DNA of 64,000 nucleotides from Phalacrocorax aristotelis (Eukaryota; Chordata; Aves; Suliformes; Phalacrocoracidae). The notes beneath the pieces were generated by a model. It ran no database searches, had not been told where the DNA came from, and saw only the letters and a program-made list of their open reading frames with translations. A program made the position numbers and the translations under genes. The stretch covers positions 4,340,001-4,404,000 of the forward strand of contig NC_134297.1 of NCBI RefSeq assembly GCF_949628215.1, read 5' to 3'. This document shows positions 11,934-24,474 of this stretch, piece after piece (position 1 is the stretch's first letter; every line of letters starts with the position of its first letter).

Positions 11934-14900
11934 AGTAGTGGCCCAATCTAGCTCAGCTGTACTCAATATGAGTTGCTTTCCTACCTACAAGCCCCTTACT
12001 TCAAAGCAAGGAACATAATGTACAATTTTTTAATGGCTCTAGACCAAGGCACTCAGACTCTCTGTGCACTGCGCCTTACCTCAGTGTAAACACCTAATCA
12101 AGATTGCCTGCGCTTCAACAATAGCAGCCGAATGCAATTCGAGAACCACAAGCCTTTGAAGTCCTCACTGCAAAGGCCGGTTTTCTAGTCTGGGATAATG
12201 ACATGCCATGATTGCTGTCTTTGTTGTATCTTTTCAGTAGAGAAGCAATTATGGGCCTCAATTTAACAGAATAGGCATTACACAGCTTATGATGCTCAAA
12301 ATGCAATTTCATTTGATCATTTTCTCAATTTGATTGGTATTAATAGAATAGTTCACAAAAAATGCTGGCAGAGGTTGTGTCCTGTTCCTCTTTCAAAGAG
12401 ATAATGTAGAAGTATGCTTTACCTGCCCAGTAAACTATCAATACAGTGAGTCCGTTGGTTCCACGAAAAACATCTTACTGACTGCAAAGCTGTATCTATC
12501 CACAGTTCAGGAAACCTGTGCGGTAACTTAATTTGTGAACTTTTCTAGTCACAACCAACAGAATGTGCATCGCCCTTTGGAGCAATGGGATCACCTGAAA
12601 ACTCAGCAACAGACCCTACCTACCTTTTCCTAGTTGTCCTAATCTCTCGCCCCCAAAGACGAGAGGCTCAGCTCCCCAGGAGGATTTAACACTTCCTTCA
12701 CACTGTTTTCACCATTATGATTTTCCATTAATAATTCTCTTGGTCACAAATACCTTCTCAGTGCAAGTTCTCCTGCGTTAGCCAGTGTCTGCAGTGGTGC
12801 GTAGGTACTTCTGCCACCAGCGTGAGCCCAGCACGTAGCCTCTGTATGGTGAGGCTGCCTAACTGTACACTTAATTGAGGTCACACCTGCTACAGTACTT
12901 AACGGGGCAGTTTGGGACAATACAAGTGTAAATAAAAAAATTTTAAAAGGATTTTTTTGTGTGAAGATTGGGAAAAAAAGTTTGGTGCTTTCAAGAAAAA
13001 ATTTCATTATTGCTCTATTTATAAGGATATCTCTTGGCTTTGAAGTCTGTAATGCCAGCAGCCACCCTCAAAAAATTGCTGAAATTTTATTTCCAGCCAT
13101 CGTGCTACCATGAGTGTGGCCACGTGAAGTTGATGTTCTTGTCTGTGGGCTTGCTGTTTTGCACAAGCTGTTTGATACTGTTGCCAGGCTATGTGTATTA
13201 GATGTTTTATTTCTGCAGCTACTCCTTGTACTTTTCTAGCAACGTTACTGTGTTTTGCCATCTTTTTCTGCATGACTCTCTTGTTCAAGACCTTGCTGCG
13301 GTGTGTGTCATCCATCAATATCTTGGTACCCTGGCTGATTGCTTGGACAGCGATGATTGTCTAGTTGCTTTTCTGCTACTAGGTATATATCCGCTAGCTC
13401 TCATATAAATGGAGAAGGCCAGACATTTGAGAGTTACAAGTAGGTTTCTGTGTGCATACTTCCTGCAACTTTCTTTTCCTCCCTTCTTCATAAAAGTAGA
13501 AGGAATACCCTGTACCACCACACCACTGTTAGTTGGTTTTTTGCTTCCTTTTTCCTTTTCTCTTTTAGCCATTCATTTTCTTGGTATCTGTTATAAAATG
13601 CCTAACTTTAGCATTTTAGCTTTAATAGGAGGCAAATAATTTCTCATTCTTTCCCCAAGACTTCTAAATCCTTTCATTTGTCTGGACTGTGGCCATAAAC
13701 ATTCTCGATTTTTAGGTTGCAGATCCTAAAACTGTCCATGAGGAACCAGTTCAGAGTGCCCTACCATTCCAGACTGTGAAAACAGAGCCTGAAGACAAAT
13801 GGTACCTGAAAGCACAGCAGCTCAAGGTCCCTTTTCAACAGAACATGATAATTGAAATATATATGTGAAAGCATTGAAGTCTGAATATTTAAAGCTGTAA
13901 TCTCATTACTTTTACATTACCACTTACTGACAATAAATCCTTAGAGAGATGTATATAAGTAGCTAATCACCAAAATTTAATGCATATGCTGCTTTATATA
14001 CTGAATTATTTTAAATCAAAATTTAGATCCCAAATCCCAGATGGATCCCAAATCCCAAGAAATGCTGAGCTCAAAGAATCTTACCTATTTAGGACCTTAT
14101 TTGGTTGATAATGTTGTAACAGCACAAACTAGCACAGGGTTGTGTCCGATGGTTCATGAGGATTCTGAGCTAGAACTTAACTGCTGTTGCATTACTTGTC
14201 CCCTAAAATCCCTGCGAACATCAAGGGGTTACCATGAAACAGAAAATGTTACAAGCAGGGAAAGTTGCACTGACCTTCTCCATACCCATAAGTCTATAGA
14301 TCTGTTTTTTGCTGGCCTTTCAAACCAATGCTGTGGGATAGTCTCTGGAGCAATAAAAGAGACCAGGTTATCACCACTGGTGAAAAAACAAGAACTTCGG
14401 AACCAGAACTTCAAGCCAACTGGAACTGTTATTGGCAAACTTAGTAGTAACTGAGTTACTACTCTCTGTTTTACAAGCATTTGAACTAATTCACGCAGAC
14501 TGTTTAAATTCCCTGCTGTTCACTTAAGACTGGAAGCTGCACTTCTGTAAAGGAGAAACACGATGTTACGCTGCTATTCATTGTGAGCGATGTGCTTTAT
14601 GTATGGAATTTCAGAAGGAAGGAGGTATTTTACAGGGCTGCTCATTCTGTTTAAATGGGAAAAGTACTGGCCTGGTCCCAGTTTGGCAGCAGTTCATGCT
14701 TTCCACCAGTGGCACAGTATGCCAGAACATTAATCGTTACAGCAGAGGTCGAGCTAACAAATCATCATCTTGGCACCAGGAGTCAGGATTCCCCAGTGCT
14801 AAAGCTTTCGCCAAAACATTCTGCTCTATATGTGGATTTAATACCTACCATTAAGTAGTTATTCTGAGTGCATATACTATGTAGCGATTGCAAGTGTTGC

Positions 14901-17900
14901 TAACAAAAGAACCCTAGAGAGACAGGGGGATGAAACGGAGGATTTTAGCGCTGACAAAGATTAAATGGACTGCGAATGGATTTGTATATTCCCTAGAAGG
15001 AAAGCCATGTCTTTCCTTAAAATGGGCAACACCTGATGCTGTAATTGGAAAGCAATAAATCTTAAATAAACTCCAGATTTCGAGTATGTCAGTTTAGCTC
15101 AAGACAGTAGTCCTGGTGTGCTTAAATTCTTAAATTGTTTCTTAGCATTCGGGTAATGTTTTGCAGGATACAGGGCAGGGGAGAGTGCTAGTTTAGAAAT
15201 TAAATCATTTAAATCATTGACATGAGACTGTTTCTACTGTGGACCAGTCTAATAGTGTGTACATAGCCATCTTTTCCTGAAATTTAGTCCAGTTTACGTC
15301 CGTTAGAGGGTAGGAACTGATTTGATTTTCGAAGCATTTTCCCCAGATGGTTGACAGTGAGCTACCACTTGTCTACAGGATTAGAAACAAGTAGTCCTGT
15401 GCATTTAAGGGCACCTATTTTTGCATCTCATTCAGATAAAACTCCCTCATTCCATATTTACCACAGCATCTTTTCTTAGATATGGTCTGCATCTATAAGG
15501 AGCCATTTTTATAGCATTCTGCTTCAGAATGTGTCTCAGGCCATTAAGGAAAGTTTTGATGCAGTATTATGCATGGTCTGTGCAACACCGAAATGACATC
15601 TGTGCTTCTGTTCTTGGCTAGGGGTTCCTACATATTTTAATTTTGAATTAAGTCTAGCCAGGCCATCCCCTGGTCTAGCGATGAGCATAACTTACTGAGT
15701 CAGCGTTAGGTACAAGCAGCACGGAGTGGTTTTAATGGGTCTAATCAAACTTGTGCAAACTGGGCTGTCTCATTATCAGTATGTTAAAAAACTGTTAGCA
15801 TAGTTGTGAAGGACCGACACCATACCTAGGTCTCTTTAAGGGCCCTTCTATCAGGACATGTTTTGTTAATTCAAGAACCCCAAACTCAAAGCCTTACAAG
15901 CGCCACAAAGGAAGACTGGTCTCCCTATCATACTAGACCTCAGAACACAGATGCTTTTCCTTTTACACTTCACTGTCTGCTAAGAGCTCACTTTTAGAAC
16001 TAATTTCCATCGCGATACTCGTTCAGCCATATAAAACATTGCTATAACCCTTTTCTAGTTGTGAGTGTGCATTAAACAGGGGTGGCTGGCTCCATACCTC
16101 CCTGGTTTTTAAAGGGACGAATGATGATGCACTCCAGCCTGTTCAGGCCTGTTCAAGGCACCACATCAACACATGTTCAAAGTTCAGTACATGTTCAGAA
16201 CTCAGCCTCATTGTAACCTGCGCAGCTATTTAAGGGTTGTCTAAATAAGAACATTGTCCTGAATCAGAATCATAGTACATGAGGTAATCTAGTCAAAACA
16301 TCAGTTAATTTGTAGAATTCTAAGAAATAGCTACACGAAAGGCATTGTAACAGGCAAACTTACCCAAACAGTTGTATATTGTTGATCTTAATGAATATAA
16401 AAAGTAGCAACCACTGAAATTCACCTCACTTTTGATAACTCATTTTAGGATCACCAAAATAAGTCCTCCCAGAGAAATAAAATAAAATCCAACCTGAGCC
16501 TCAAAGAGAAAGCTTTTCCAAGGAATGATAGCCAACGACCGCCAGGAGGACCAGCAGAACCAAAGCCATGGCACCACAGGCACCACCAAACATTGGAATT
16601 TCAGACTGCTCCCATGCAGGCAGTGGAGCAAGACAACAGCAGCGCGCTGCAGAAATGGCTGTATCCAAGCCCTTCTCTTGGCCCTGACACTAATACAGAA
16701 GCAAATTCAGATACTTGCTTAAATAATTTCCCAAATTCAAGACATTTTGTTAATCAGGATTTTACCACATCTACCTATCCCTTTCATCCAACATCACACA
16801 GATTTAACCCAGCAGAGGCTGTATCTCCAGCACATACCAGCAAGGAGAACAAGAAATATCAGGATGATTCTCTGAATGGACTTCCACATGACCAGCAACA
16901 TTTATACAACACTGTGAAGCTTTTTGCAAGAGGTAACGATACCAATGGTCAAGCACATCCAAATCAGAGGAATATTTCATGTTTTTTTAATGCAATTTTT
17001 CAAGAATTGGTGAAGGATCAAGTATCACTTCAGGATTGTGAGAGACACATGTATGCAGATAAAAGGTATCAGAACTGTGCTCTCAGTAGTTTATTGTAAG
17101 GATATAAAACAGTATTATCATAACACTATGGTGCCCAGAAAAAATATAAAAGGCCAAGAAAATGTTTTGAAGTCCATAGTATAAAATGATTTTACTACAA
17201 ACTTGCCACTATAGATTACTACTAACTTAGGATTCATTATAACTATTGATTTTCAAATATGGTGTTGGAAAAGAGCGGTTCTGTACTCCAGGCTCTTTTG
17301 CCTATAGAATTTTCCACAACTGAAAGTTTCCTTCTGAAAGGCTAGGAGGAGAGGTTTAAAATGATTCTATGATTCCATGAAAAAAATAAATAGCAGAGAG
17401 CACTGTGAATAAACAGTCTACTGCTAGCTGCATTGAGTTCTATCAAAACTTGCCTTGCAGGATGAATATCCAGAGTCATTCCAGCGCCAGTTCTGGCTCG
17501 CTGTACATGGGGAAGGGCATGAACATCCTTAGTTATGTAGAATTTCACCTGCCTTGATAAAAACGAAGGTTTTATTTCACATAGACGTTTAATTCTTTCA
17601 GTACTCAGCAGGCCCGATCCAAAGCTGTTTAAAGGCAGTTTTCATCGGCTTAAGCTAGCTTTGCATCGGACTGAGAGTTTCCCTATCTATATTTTTTCAA
17701 TTTATTTTAAACAGTTTCCATACACTCCAGTGCAGACAAAGTCAGTCATTGTGAATTATCCGTCTTTCCATCTTCATGTTCCCAGTATATTCTGTGAGCA
17801 AGAACCATTCCATATACAGACTGCTTGTTGAGCTATCTGCTATATCAAATAAATTCTTTTTTTCCCCCCCCTTTTTCTTTTTTGAGGCCTTCTCAATCTT

Positions 17901-20900
17901 CTGTTCACAGTTCACCAACAGCCCCTTGTAGAGCCTCCCAATTTACACAAATGGTGGAGCGACATCACCAAGACATCACTCATCTGACAGAAGCTCACTT
18001 AGCTGACAGGCACGTGTTCAGCCTACTTCCACCTATAATCCCACAGGTAGAAAGTGGTTCAGATGTAGATCCAGAGAATGGTGAAGGAAACCAAGGGAAA
18101 ATAAGCCGAAGCTACTCAGAAGGATATCTCATGCAAATGGAAAAGCAAAAACAGCCTAAAATCAGCAAGAAGGTAGGCAAGTAGATGTGGATTGGATGGT
18201 TTTACATTTCTATTTCCCCCTCTGATTAATATATTTTTTCTTAATAATCCAAAGATCTTCACAAAAAAAAAAAAAAGGAATGGGGACTGAGAAATATTTC
18301 ATTGTTACGGAGAGCACGCTGACACACACAGACTTGCCCAGAGCATTAAAAACCAAGGAACAAAGGTGGAAGCAGACACTAAAATCATTTTAGTCTAAAG
18401 AGCAAGGCGGTTCACCGCCACCTCTCCCTCTGTCACTTTCAGTCCTGATTAGCTCTAAGAACACACAGAGCAGTGTTTGTCCTTTAAGTTATCCAGTGAT
18501 AAAATGATTTAGAATAAAGCTGTTTGTATAAAGCAGCAGGTAGCCAGACCTCAGATCTGAGCAAACCATTATCCTGGTCATGCTCATTTGGTATCCAACT
18601 CAAATCTCTTGGTTTCCAAGGGAATCAAACTGAACAACAACAAACTTAGAGGATTTGTAAAGGTAACGGCGTAAACACTAGTACAAGTCTCCTGATGATC
18701 CCATTTCAGTCCTTATTAAAACTTGGTTCTTTTTGTCTTCCCTGTGTGTCCACTTGCATACTGTAACCAGTTAACACAGATGCAGTGGAATAGCATAGAG
18801 ATATCCCTGTGTGTCCATGACAAATTAAATGTTTAAGAAGCTAGCTCCAAGTCTCAGGGCAGACAAACTAAGCTGGAATAATTACTCATGGGTTTCATCT
18901 AGGAGGCAGTTTGTGTATTGCTGCTCGAATGCCTCTAAGAAGAATTATCTGGATTATGATAGTAACTGAAGGGCAGATTTCCTTCCCTTTCTGTTGCCCT
19001 GAGTTCAAACCATTGTTTCTGTCCTGTATTTTCAGTAGCTTTCTCATGCTTCGTATGTAAGGAATGCCGAAAGAATAAGACTGTTTATGTCTCACAGAAA
19101 AATCCAGCTTTTCCTAATAAACAAGTGCAGTCATACTCATCGCATGAAGTGAGAAAACCCTGATTTTACTGTAGGCAGCTAAATGATTAACTCTTTACAG
19201 TACCTTAAATTAAAAACTAGGTGTAAGTATATCACCAAAGAATATAGGGATAACTGACACAAAGAAACATCAAATAGAAAATTGAGTGCATAGTATTAGT
19301 GTCTCTGCAGTTGAGTTTAATTTGAACGTGCCCCTTGAAGTAATGCACATTTTATTTGCATATACAGATTTCTTGGTGTTTCTGCATTACTCTGTGATTG
19401 AAATTACTACAGAGCTGATCATAATGTGTTTCCACTGACAAGTTTTTAAAACGTAGTCCACTTCTAAAAATTAATCTAGTGTCCTTGAAAGAGATTTAAA
19501 AGATTCTGGAAGTATTGGGGTCTTTGTAGTAATGTTACAATGTATTGAAATGGCATCACACATCACTCATCGCCCGTCTTCCCTATGCACTTGTAAAGCT
19601 TTTGCTGCGCTGCGAGGCACGTATTCTTCAACTCTTTGTGGACAATTTTACATTGCCATTTTGAGAACAAAGAAAGGTTACTACTGCCTAAATTTTTTAC
19701 CACCAAAATGAGGTACTTTTATCTGCTTCTCTTATAACAGTTTCTTTGGAGTTTCATTCTAACAAAAATCAAACAGGTCACTTCAAGCTGTTTAAAAGTA
19801 AAGCTTACAAAAGATCATTTTTGACATTGAGAAAGTATTGCTTTGTGATTTGGATGATTGGCAATTACCCACCTAGATTCAAAGGAAATACAGTGTTATT
19901 TGACTTGTGCAATTAACTCAATCTTTTGGTCACTTACAATCCTTAAAGGAGACATGCCAAAGGTAAGACTGAGACTGCAAGTTGAATCCTGCTCTTATCT
20001 TGGGTGTTCGCTACAAGACTTGCTTTAATTATGCTCTCTGTGAAATCACATAAAGGAAAATCTGTCACTGCTGTTTGTTTTCCAGCCGTGCAGCTCAAAA
20101 GCCTACATAAATCTGAATGTGAAGCTTGGAGGCCTTGGACCTGACTATGAAGCAATCAAAGAGAAAGTAAGTGGTCCCTATTATGTGATCTACTTTTCAG
20201 TTGTGCAAAGGGAACTTAGGCAGGGGGGAATGGCCAAGAACTCCCTGGCTGGTACTTGGTGTCCTTGACTCTAGGTCTACCTTGAGATTCTAAGGGGAGA
20301 TTCAAATAGAAGGAAAGACAATTGTAGTGTGGATAATTTTATCCCTCTAATTTTGTAGTTCCAGAAACAGGGAGCAGTTCACAGAATTCAACAGCGCTAA
20401 TTGTACCTCAGTAAACTATACACTCATGTGACAGTTGCCTTGTGATTCCCAGTATAGAAGGTTTTCCTAACCTTCAAAGTGGAAGTAAAAGAGGAAGTTG
20501 TGTAAACACAAGAAGAGAATAGCTGGATGCACATTACCCTGTTGAAATGGAGACAGAACAAGTATCTGAACAATCGGTATCGTTTGACCTGTTCTCTGCT
20601 GATAATGAGGGTCTGGTAGCAGATGCATGTCTAAGGTGCTGCAAACTCCATCCTGCATGCTTTGAGACCCTATTAATCTGACAACAGGTGCTTTATATGG
20701 CGTTCTTTATAGAAACAGTGCAGGAGAGCAGGAAGGAAAATGGTAAAATGATCATCCCTTTGGAGTCATCGAGAAGCCCCTGTATTTCCTTCCTCCGTGC
20801 CATAAATGATACAGATCAGAGATCTGAAGTTGGAATGGACAGAGTGGTGCATAGCCCAGGACTCTGTGTTTTTAACACCATCATAGCACTTCTGGAACCG

Positions 20901-23900
20901 GGCGTGCCACTGGGCTATCATTGCATTGAATGGAAATAATTGACATTGGCTGAATACAGGGGCAAGGTAGAGCATACTGCTGAATTTGAGCATAATGCAT
21001 TGCTGGAAATATAAAGACACAGAATATCAGTTAAGTAATGAAGCACATCATTCAGGGCCTTAAAAGTAGTGCAGAGGTTTTAAAAGTCATTGCAAAAGCT
21101 GACAGAAATTAGCACAGCCATTGTAGAACTGAACAGATATATTGAAACATTCAGAATAAAGATGCATCTGTTGCATTTCAGTTGAGCTCTATCCTCAATA
21201 CGGTCCAAGAAAAAGCTCTTAAAAATGAAGAGTGACGAAAAAAGCTGTGCCACTTATCAGGATTTCCTGTTGTGTTCTGCTGAGGAATGATCAATAGCGT
21301 AGCCAGGTTAAACAGCAACAAAGGTGAAAATGGAAGACTCTGGTGGAAAAAGTGTTTCATTGATGGATCCACTGAGACATTAAATTAACCATACACTTTT
21401 TTGCTTTTGTCAGAAAGAAAAGTTAAAGCAACAAAAGGAATATGCAAAGCAAATTAAGGAACACAATATGAAAAGCATTGCTTCGGTTCAGAGGTTACCT
21501 ACAAAACCCCAGGTCATATCTTCAGTCTCAAGACAGAAGGTAAGAGCAGAGTCCCTTTAAAATGCATGCAGGGAGAGATTCTGGACTTTGCACAAAGAAA
21601 GGGAAAAGCGTAAATATAACTCACAGTAGGCTAAAATAGTTTCTGCATTTTGATTTTCCTTTTAACAACTCTCAGGACTCCTGCTTTCATGGGATCCTGG
21701 CAAGTGCTCATCTGTGCATCTATTCTGTTATGGCCGTAGATGTATGCCAAGAGTTGCTCGTTTCTTTGCCAACAGCAGTCTTCAGTCCATGCATCTGCCT
21801 TGCTCTTCATGGCAGTGTACCGAGTGGAAACGGAGCAGTACGCCATCCAAGCTACCAGCACTCAACTTGGCTTAAACAGCTAGTGATGTTTTCCTGCAGA
21901 AAGGGTGGGAATAATGGAGAGCGGGACCCCCCTAGGAACATTACCCAGTGCAGCACATGCTCTGCTTCACATCAGCGGTAGAGGCCACACTACTGCAGAG
22001 TGCACTCATCTAATGGACCACAGATATCCTCTTGTTAGTCTATTATCCACCTGCCTGTCAGTCTCACTCACAAACTCTTTTCACTTCAGTTGCATAGCTA
22101 CAGTAATTGGTCTTATTTTTCAAGCCCATAGAACATCACTTTAGCCTTCACTGGCCGTCAAAAATAGCCCAAATGAGCAACGACTGACTACATGACAGTG
22201 GCATACATAAACAAACAAAGGGAGCACCTTTTCCCTGTTGCAGGAAGTAATAAAGCTCTGGAAATAGCATGTATTTTATCCAATCAGTTCTGCAGGAGCT
22301 CACCTGCCTGGTGCTGAAAGCATGCTAACAGGTATTACTCCAAGGTGACGAATGAGAACTGCATGCTTCAGGAAGAAAGTTTTGGAGTTTAATATCAGTT
22401 GAATTCCTCAGTTACTTGCATTTATTTCAAAACCTCACATAAACCACAGAGATGAAACTGCATTCTTTGGATGTCAAAAGGGCTTTGGATTCCTTCAGAA
22501 GACTTCCCAGACGCTCTTTCACCAAGAACGTGAGATAATGCAACTTCCACTTGAGAATAACAGGTGTTTCCAAATACATGCGACTGAAACACAGACACCA
22601 AAAAATGTCCCAGGTTAAAGCAGGGCACTCTCAGTTTCAGCATTTCTGTAATACTGTTTCCATTCCCCCTGCAAGACAGCCTTCCAGGTTCCATACGTCA
22701 TTCCGTACCATTTGACACTCTTACAGGTATCTGCTTGGCATTCCTTTTTCAGCATGGCCCTGCTCAGCTTCAGTGAGACACGTCAGATCTAGAACAACAG
22801 CTTCCCATTTTTCTTTTTGATTTTGATAGTTAAGCCTATCACGCAGTAGGACCTAAGCCCAGTTAAACAGAACTTAAGTACTTCTGGTTCATGCAATATA
22901 GTCTTTACCTATGTCTCACATTCACACGTGCAAGTTTACCTACATCCTGCTACAGAAATACATACTTGGAAAAACACATCATAAAAGAAAACACTCAACC
23001 AGTGTGGGAGGTACAGTTCTTCAAGATACGCTTTCCTTGTCAGTGTTCCGTTACTGCCCTCCCTTCTCTCTGCTTCACGGCATATTTGTTCAGTATAGAC
23101 ACATTCAGAGTGTCTGAAGCAGAAGAGAATTGGAATGGTGATACATTTCATGCTGCTGTTTATATTCATGTTCATACCCACAGTATAGTATGTGTGGGTT
23201 CTGTGCCGACTGGGTGTTACCGGTAAAGACGTTTCCAGTCACAACAGAATATGCATGGTTGTAACAGAATTCTGTGAGAGGCAATTCTTTCTTTACTCTG
23301 AAATAGTTCTCTGTTAAGGGTTGGCATCTCTAATACCATCCTCACTTCTTCTGGAATCTTTTCTTGTTCAGAACTGTGTTAGCTTTGAAAATAACAAGAA
23401 AGGAATGTGGCATGGGATTATATTAAATCAGGTTCCAGAGAATTTAAAACAATTACCTAGACTTCCCTTCAAAACTTGTTTTAACATTTTAGGGCTTTCA
23501 ATACATCAGTTCCTTAGAATTTGTCACAGGAGGGCTCAGTTTCCATCCTTGTCATACTAACCTGCAGAACTCCCTGCTATAAGATATGACTGAGGACAAG
23601 AACTTAATGAGACCGAAAAAAAAAGTTTATAAACTTAATAGACTCATGCTGCTTTTTCTTTCTTAAAGAAAAAGACACTGCTTCTGTATTTAAGGTGGCC
23701 TCCAGTGGTAAGTATCAGAAAGCAAATCTCCTTGAGATGGGTTATTTTGCCCACCGCAGAGGTTTCTTGCAGTCGGCACTGAAGCATGTAGTATTGAACA
23801 CTGTCAGAAACAAGATCAGGAATTAGGAGAACTATTAATTTGGCTCAACATAGAAACACCTACATTCTCTGAGAAATATTGGTCAGGTTTTCTCTTAATC

Positions 23901-24130
23901 AGTTACCCCAATTTTCATGTTTTTAGGCACTGGAATATGCTAAGAAGATTCCTAGACCAAAGACTTTCACAGCAAGACCATCAGATGAAGAGGTAAAAGA
24001 GGAAAGAGTTCTGCCACAGACTTTAAATGGAGACAGTTTACCTGAAATTGCATCCTTGGAAACTTTGCAAAATAGACACGAGAAGGAGAAGCAAGTTGTT
24101 GCTGCTTTCAGAACCCTTCATATCTTATAA
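4913..24130 (+). CDS. JHY: JHY (C11orf63), junctional cadherin complex regulator, complete coding region (gene-level entry)
   Basis: JHY is the gene mutated in the mouse juvenile hydrocephalus (Jhy) strain and is needed for normal motile cilia of ependymal cells. Nine exons join without a stop: 4913-4970, 5907-6333, 9255-9753, 13716-13826, 16449-17065, 17887-18172, 20086-20166, 21414-21539 and 23927-24130. The total is 2409 nt, or 802 residues; the human protein is about 766. The N-terminal half is acidic and low in complexity, with three SLEE units in exon 2. The conserved end includes EYAKKIPRPK and the final HEKEKQVVAAFRTLHIL, matching remembered mammalian JHY. Exons 7-8 encode a lysine/glutamine-rich helix (KEKLKQQKEYAKQIKEH). 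The start is uncertain: ATG 4913 has a good Kozak context (GCCATGG), while ATG 5939 and ATG 5993 are alternatives giving 772 or 754 residues. The introns (up to 4 kb) show no other genes; one contains a short CR1-like tail near 17361 and a GA microsatellite lies at 11902. Confidence 0.94.
4971..5012 (+). repeat. 21-bp tandem duplication at JHY exon 1 donor
   Basis: Two exact copies of a 21-bp unit starting GTGAGGGGAAGG (4971-4991 and 4992-5012). The first GT of each copy is a plausible splice donor, giving two donors 21 nt apart. Confidence 0.9.
5907..6333 (+). CDS. JHY: JHY exon 2
   Basis: The acceptor is AAAATACAG and the donor GTAAGG. The exon is 427 nt, entered at phase 1 and left at phase 2. 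The frame is open from the acceptor and contains in-frame ATGs at 5939 and 5993. It encodes an acidic stretch with three repeated SLEE units near its end. Confidence 0.9.
9255..9753 (+). CDS. JHY: JHY exon 3
   Basis: The acceptor is TTTTAAATAG and the donor GTAGGT. The exon is 499 nt, phase 2 to phase 0. It encodes KQQSVDKYFSLRYNPNWK followed by a Ser/Glu-rich region ending KKQEVLQEQ. Its open length is well above chance in this AT-rich DNA. Confidence 0.93.
11902..11932. repeat. (GA)n microsatellite
   Basis: A run of about 15 GA units with one interruption, inside JHY intron 3. Confidence 0.95.
13716..13826 (+). CDS. JHY: JHY exon 4 (symmetric, weak donor)
   Basis: The acceptor is CGATTTTTAG. 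The exon is 111 nt, phase 0 to phase 0, encoding VADPKTVHEEP to WYLKAQQLK. The only phase-compatible donor found is CTCAAG|GTCCCT, which is poor after the GT. Reading through would stop 13 codons later at TGA 13866. Confidence 0.8.
16449..17065 (+). CDS. JHY: JHY exon 5
   Basis: The acceptor is CTCATTTTAG and the donor GTATCA. The exon is 617 nt, phase 0 to phase 2. It encodes DHQNKSSQRNKIKSN, a proline/histidine-rich segment and a long Ser/Asn-rich region. The frame stays open past the donor to TAA at 17097, so the end is set by the phase match to exon 6. Confidence 0.9.
17361..17380 (+). repeat. Possible CR1 3' terminal tail
   Basis: ATGATTCTATGATTCCATGA is made of the ATTCTATG-type 8-mers that end CR1 elements. 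The bases before it only faintly resemble CR1, so this is either a very short or a very old copy in JHY intron 5. Confidence 0.35.
17887..18172 (+). CDS. JHY: JHY exon 6 (two possible acceptors)
   Basis: The exon is 286 nt, phase 2 to phase 0, with donor GTAGGC. It encodes MVERHHQDITHLTEAHLADR and a region ending KQPKISKK. The acceptor at 17886 follows a strong pyrimidine tract but is GAG. A better CAG acceptor at 17910 would shorten the exon by 24 nt in frame. Confidence 0.9.
20086..20166 (+). CDS. JHY: JHY exon 7
   Basis: The acceptor is GTTTTCCAG and the donor GTAAGT. The exon is 81 nt, phase 0 to phase 0. It encodes PCSSKAYINLNVKLGGLGP followed by DYEAIKEK, a region I regard as conserved in the family. 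Confidence 0.92.
21414..21539 (+). CDS. JHY: JHY exon 8
   Basis: The acceptor is GCTTTTGTCAG and the donor GTAAGA. The exon is 126 nt, phase 0 to phase 0. It begins with a Lys/Gln-rich helical stretch (KEKLKQQKEYAKQIKEH) that is a likely coiled coil or basic helix. Confidence 0.92.
23927..24130 (+). CDS. JHY: JHY terminal coding exon
   Basis: The acceptor is CATGTTTTTAG and the stop TAA 24128-24130. It encodes ALEYAKKIPRPKTF and ends HEKEKQVVAAFRTLHIL, the family-typical C-terminus. This is the strongest homology anchor for JHY. Confidence 0.95.
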   Translation, partial: ALEYAKKIPRPKTFTARPSDEEVKEERVLPQTLNGDSLPEIASLETLQNRHEKEKQVVAAFRTLHIL

Positions 24131-24468
24131 GTATCTTGAAATTATTAGGGATGTCTTCAAGGCAAAAGTGTCCGAACTATTTAATTATGAGCTATGACCA
24201 TCACATATTGATTTACCGTTCCATTGAAATATAAAGTGGCTTAAGTTTAATCATTGTTAAATTTTAGAACCAATTCTACTGTCCCTAATTTTAAAAATGT
24301 AAACAGTTTCATATGTAGCATTTTAAGTATGGCCATCTCTGTTGTTGTTTCTCTGAAGTCAGCTGACTGATCTAGCAGTTGCGTCTTCCAGACTAATCAG
24401 CTGTTGGCTTGTCACAGCTGGATCATTTTTAGACACGTCCAACATGGGCATATCTACAAAACATTAAA

Positions 24469-24474
24469 AATAAA
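24469..24474 (+). terminator. JHY poly(A) signal
   Basis: AATAAA lies about 340 nt after the JHY stop and is the first canonical signal in the 3' UTR, so cleavage is expected near 24490. Confidence 0.75.

Noticed and set aside
16265-16280. CAGAATCATAG-like word resembling a reversed CR1 tail
   Set aside because: Too short and without adjoining CR1 sequence; indistinguishable from chance.
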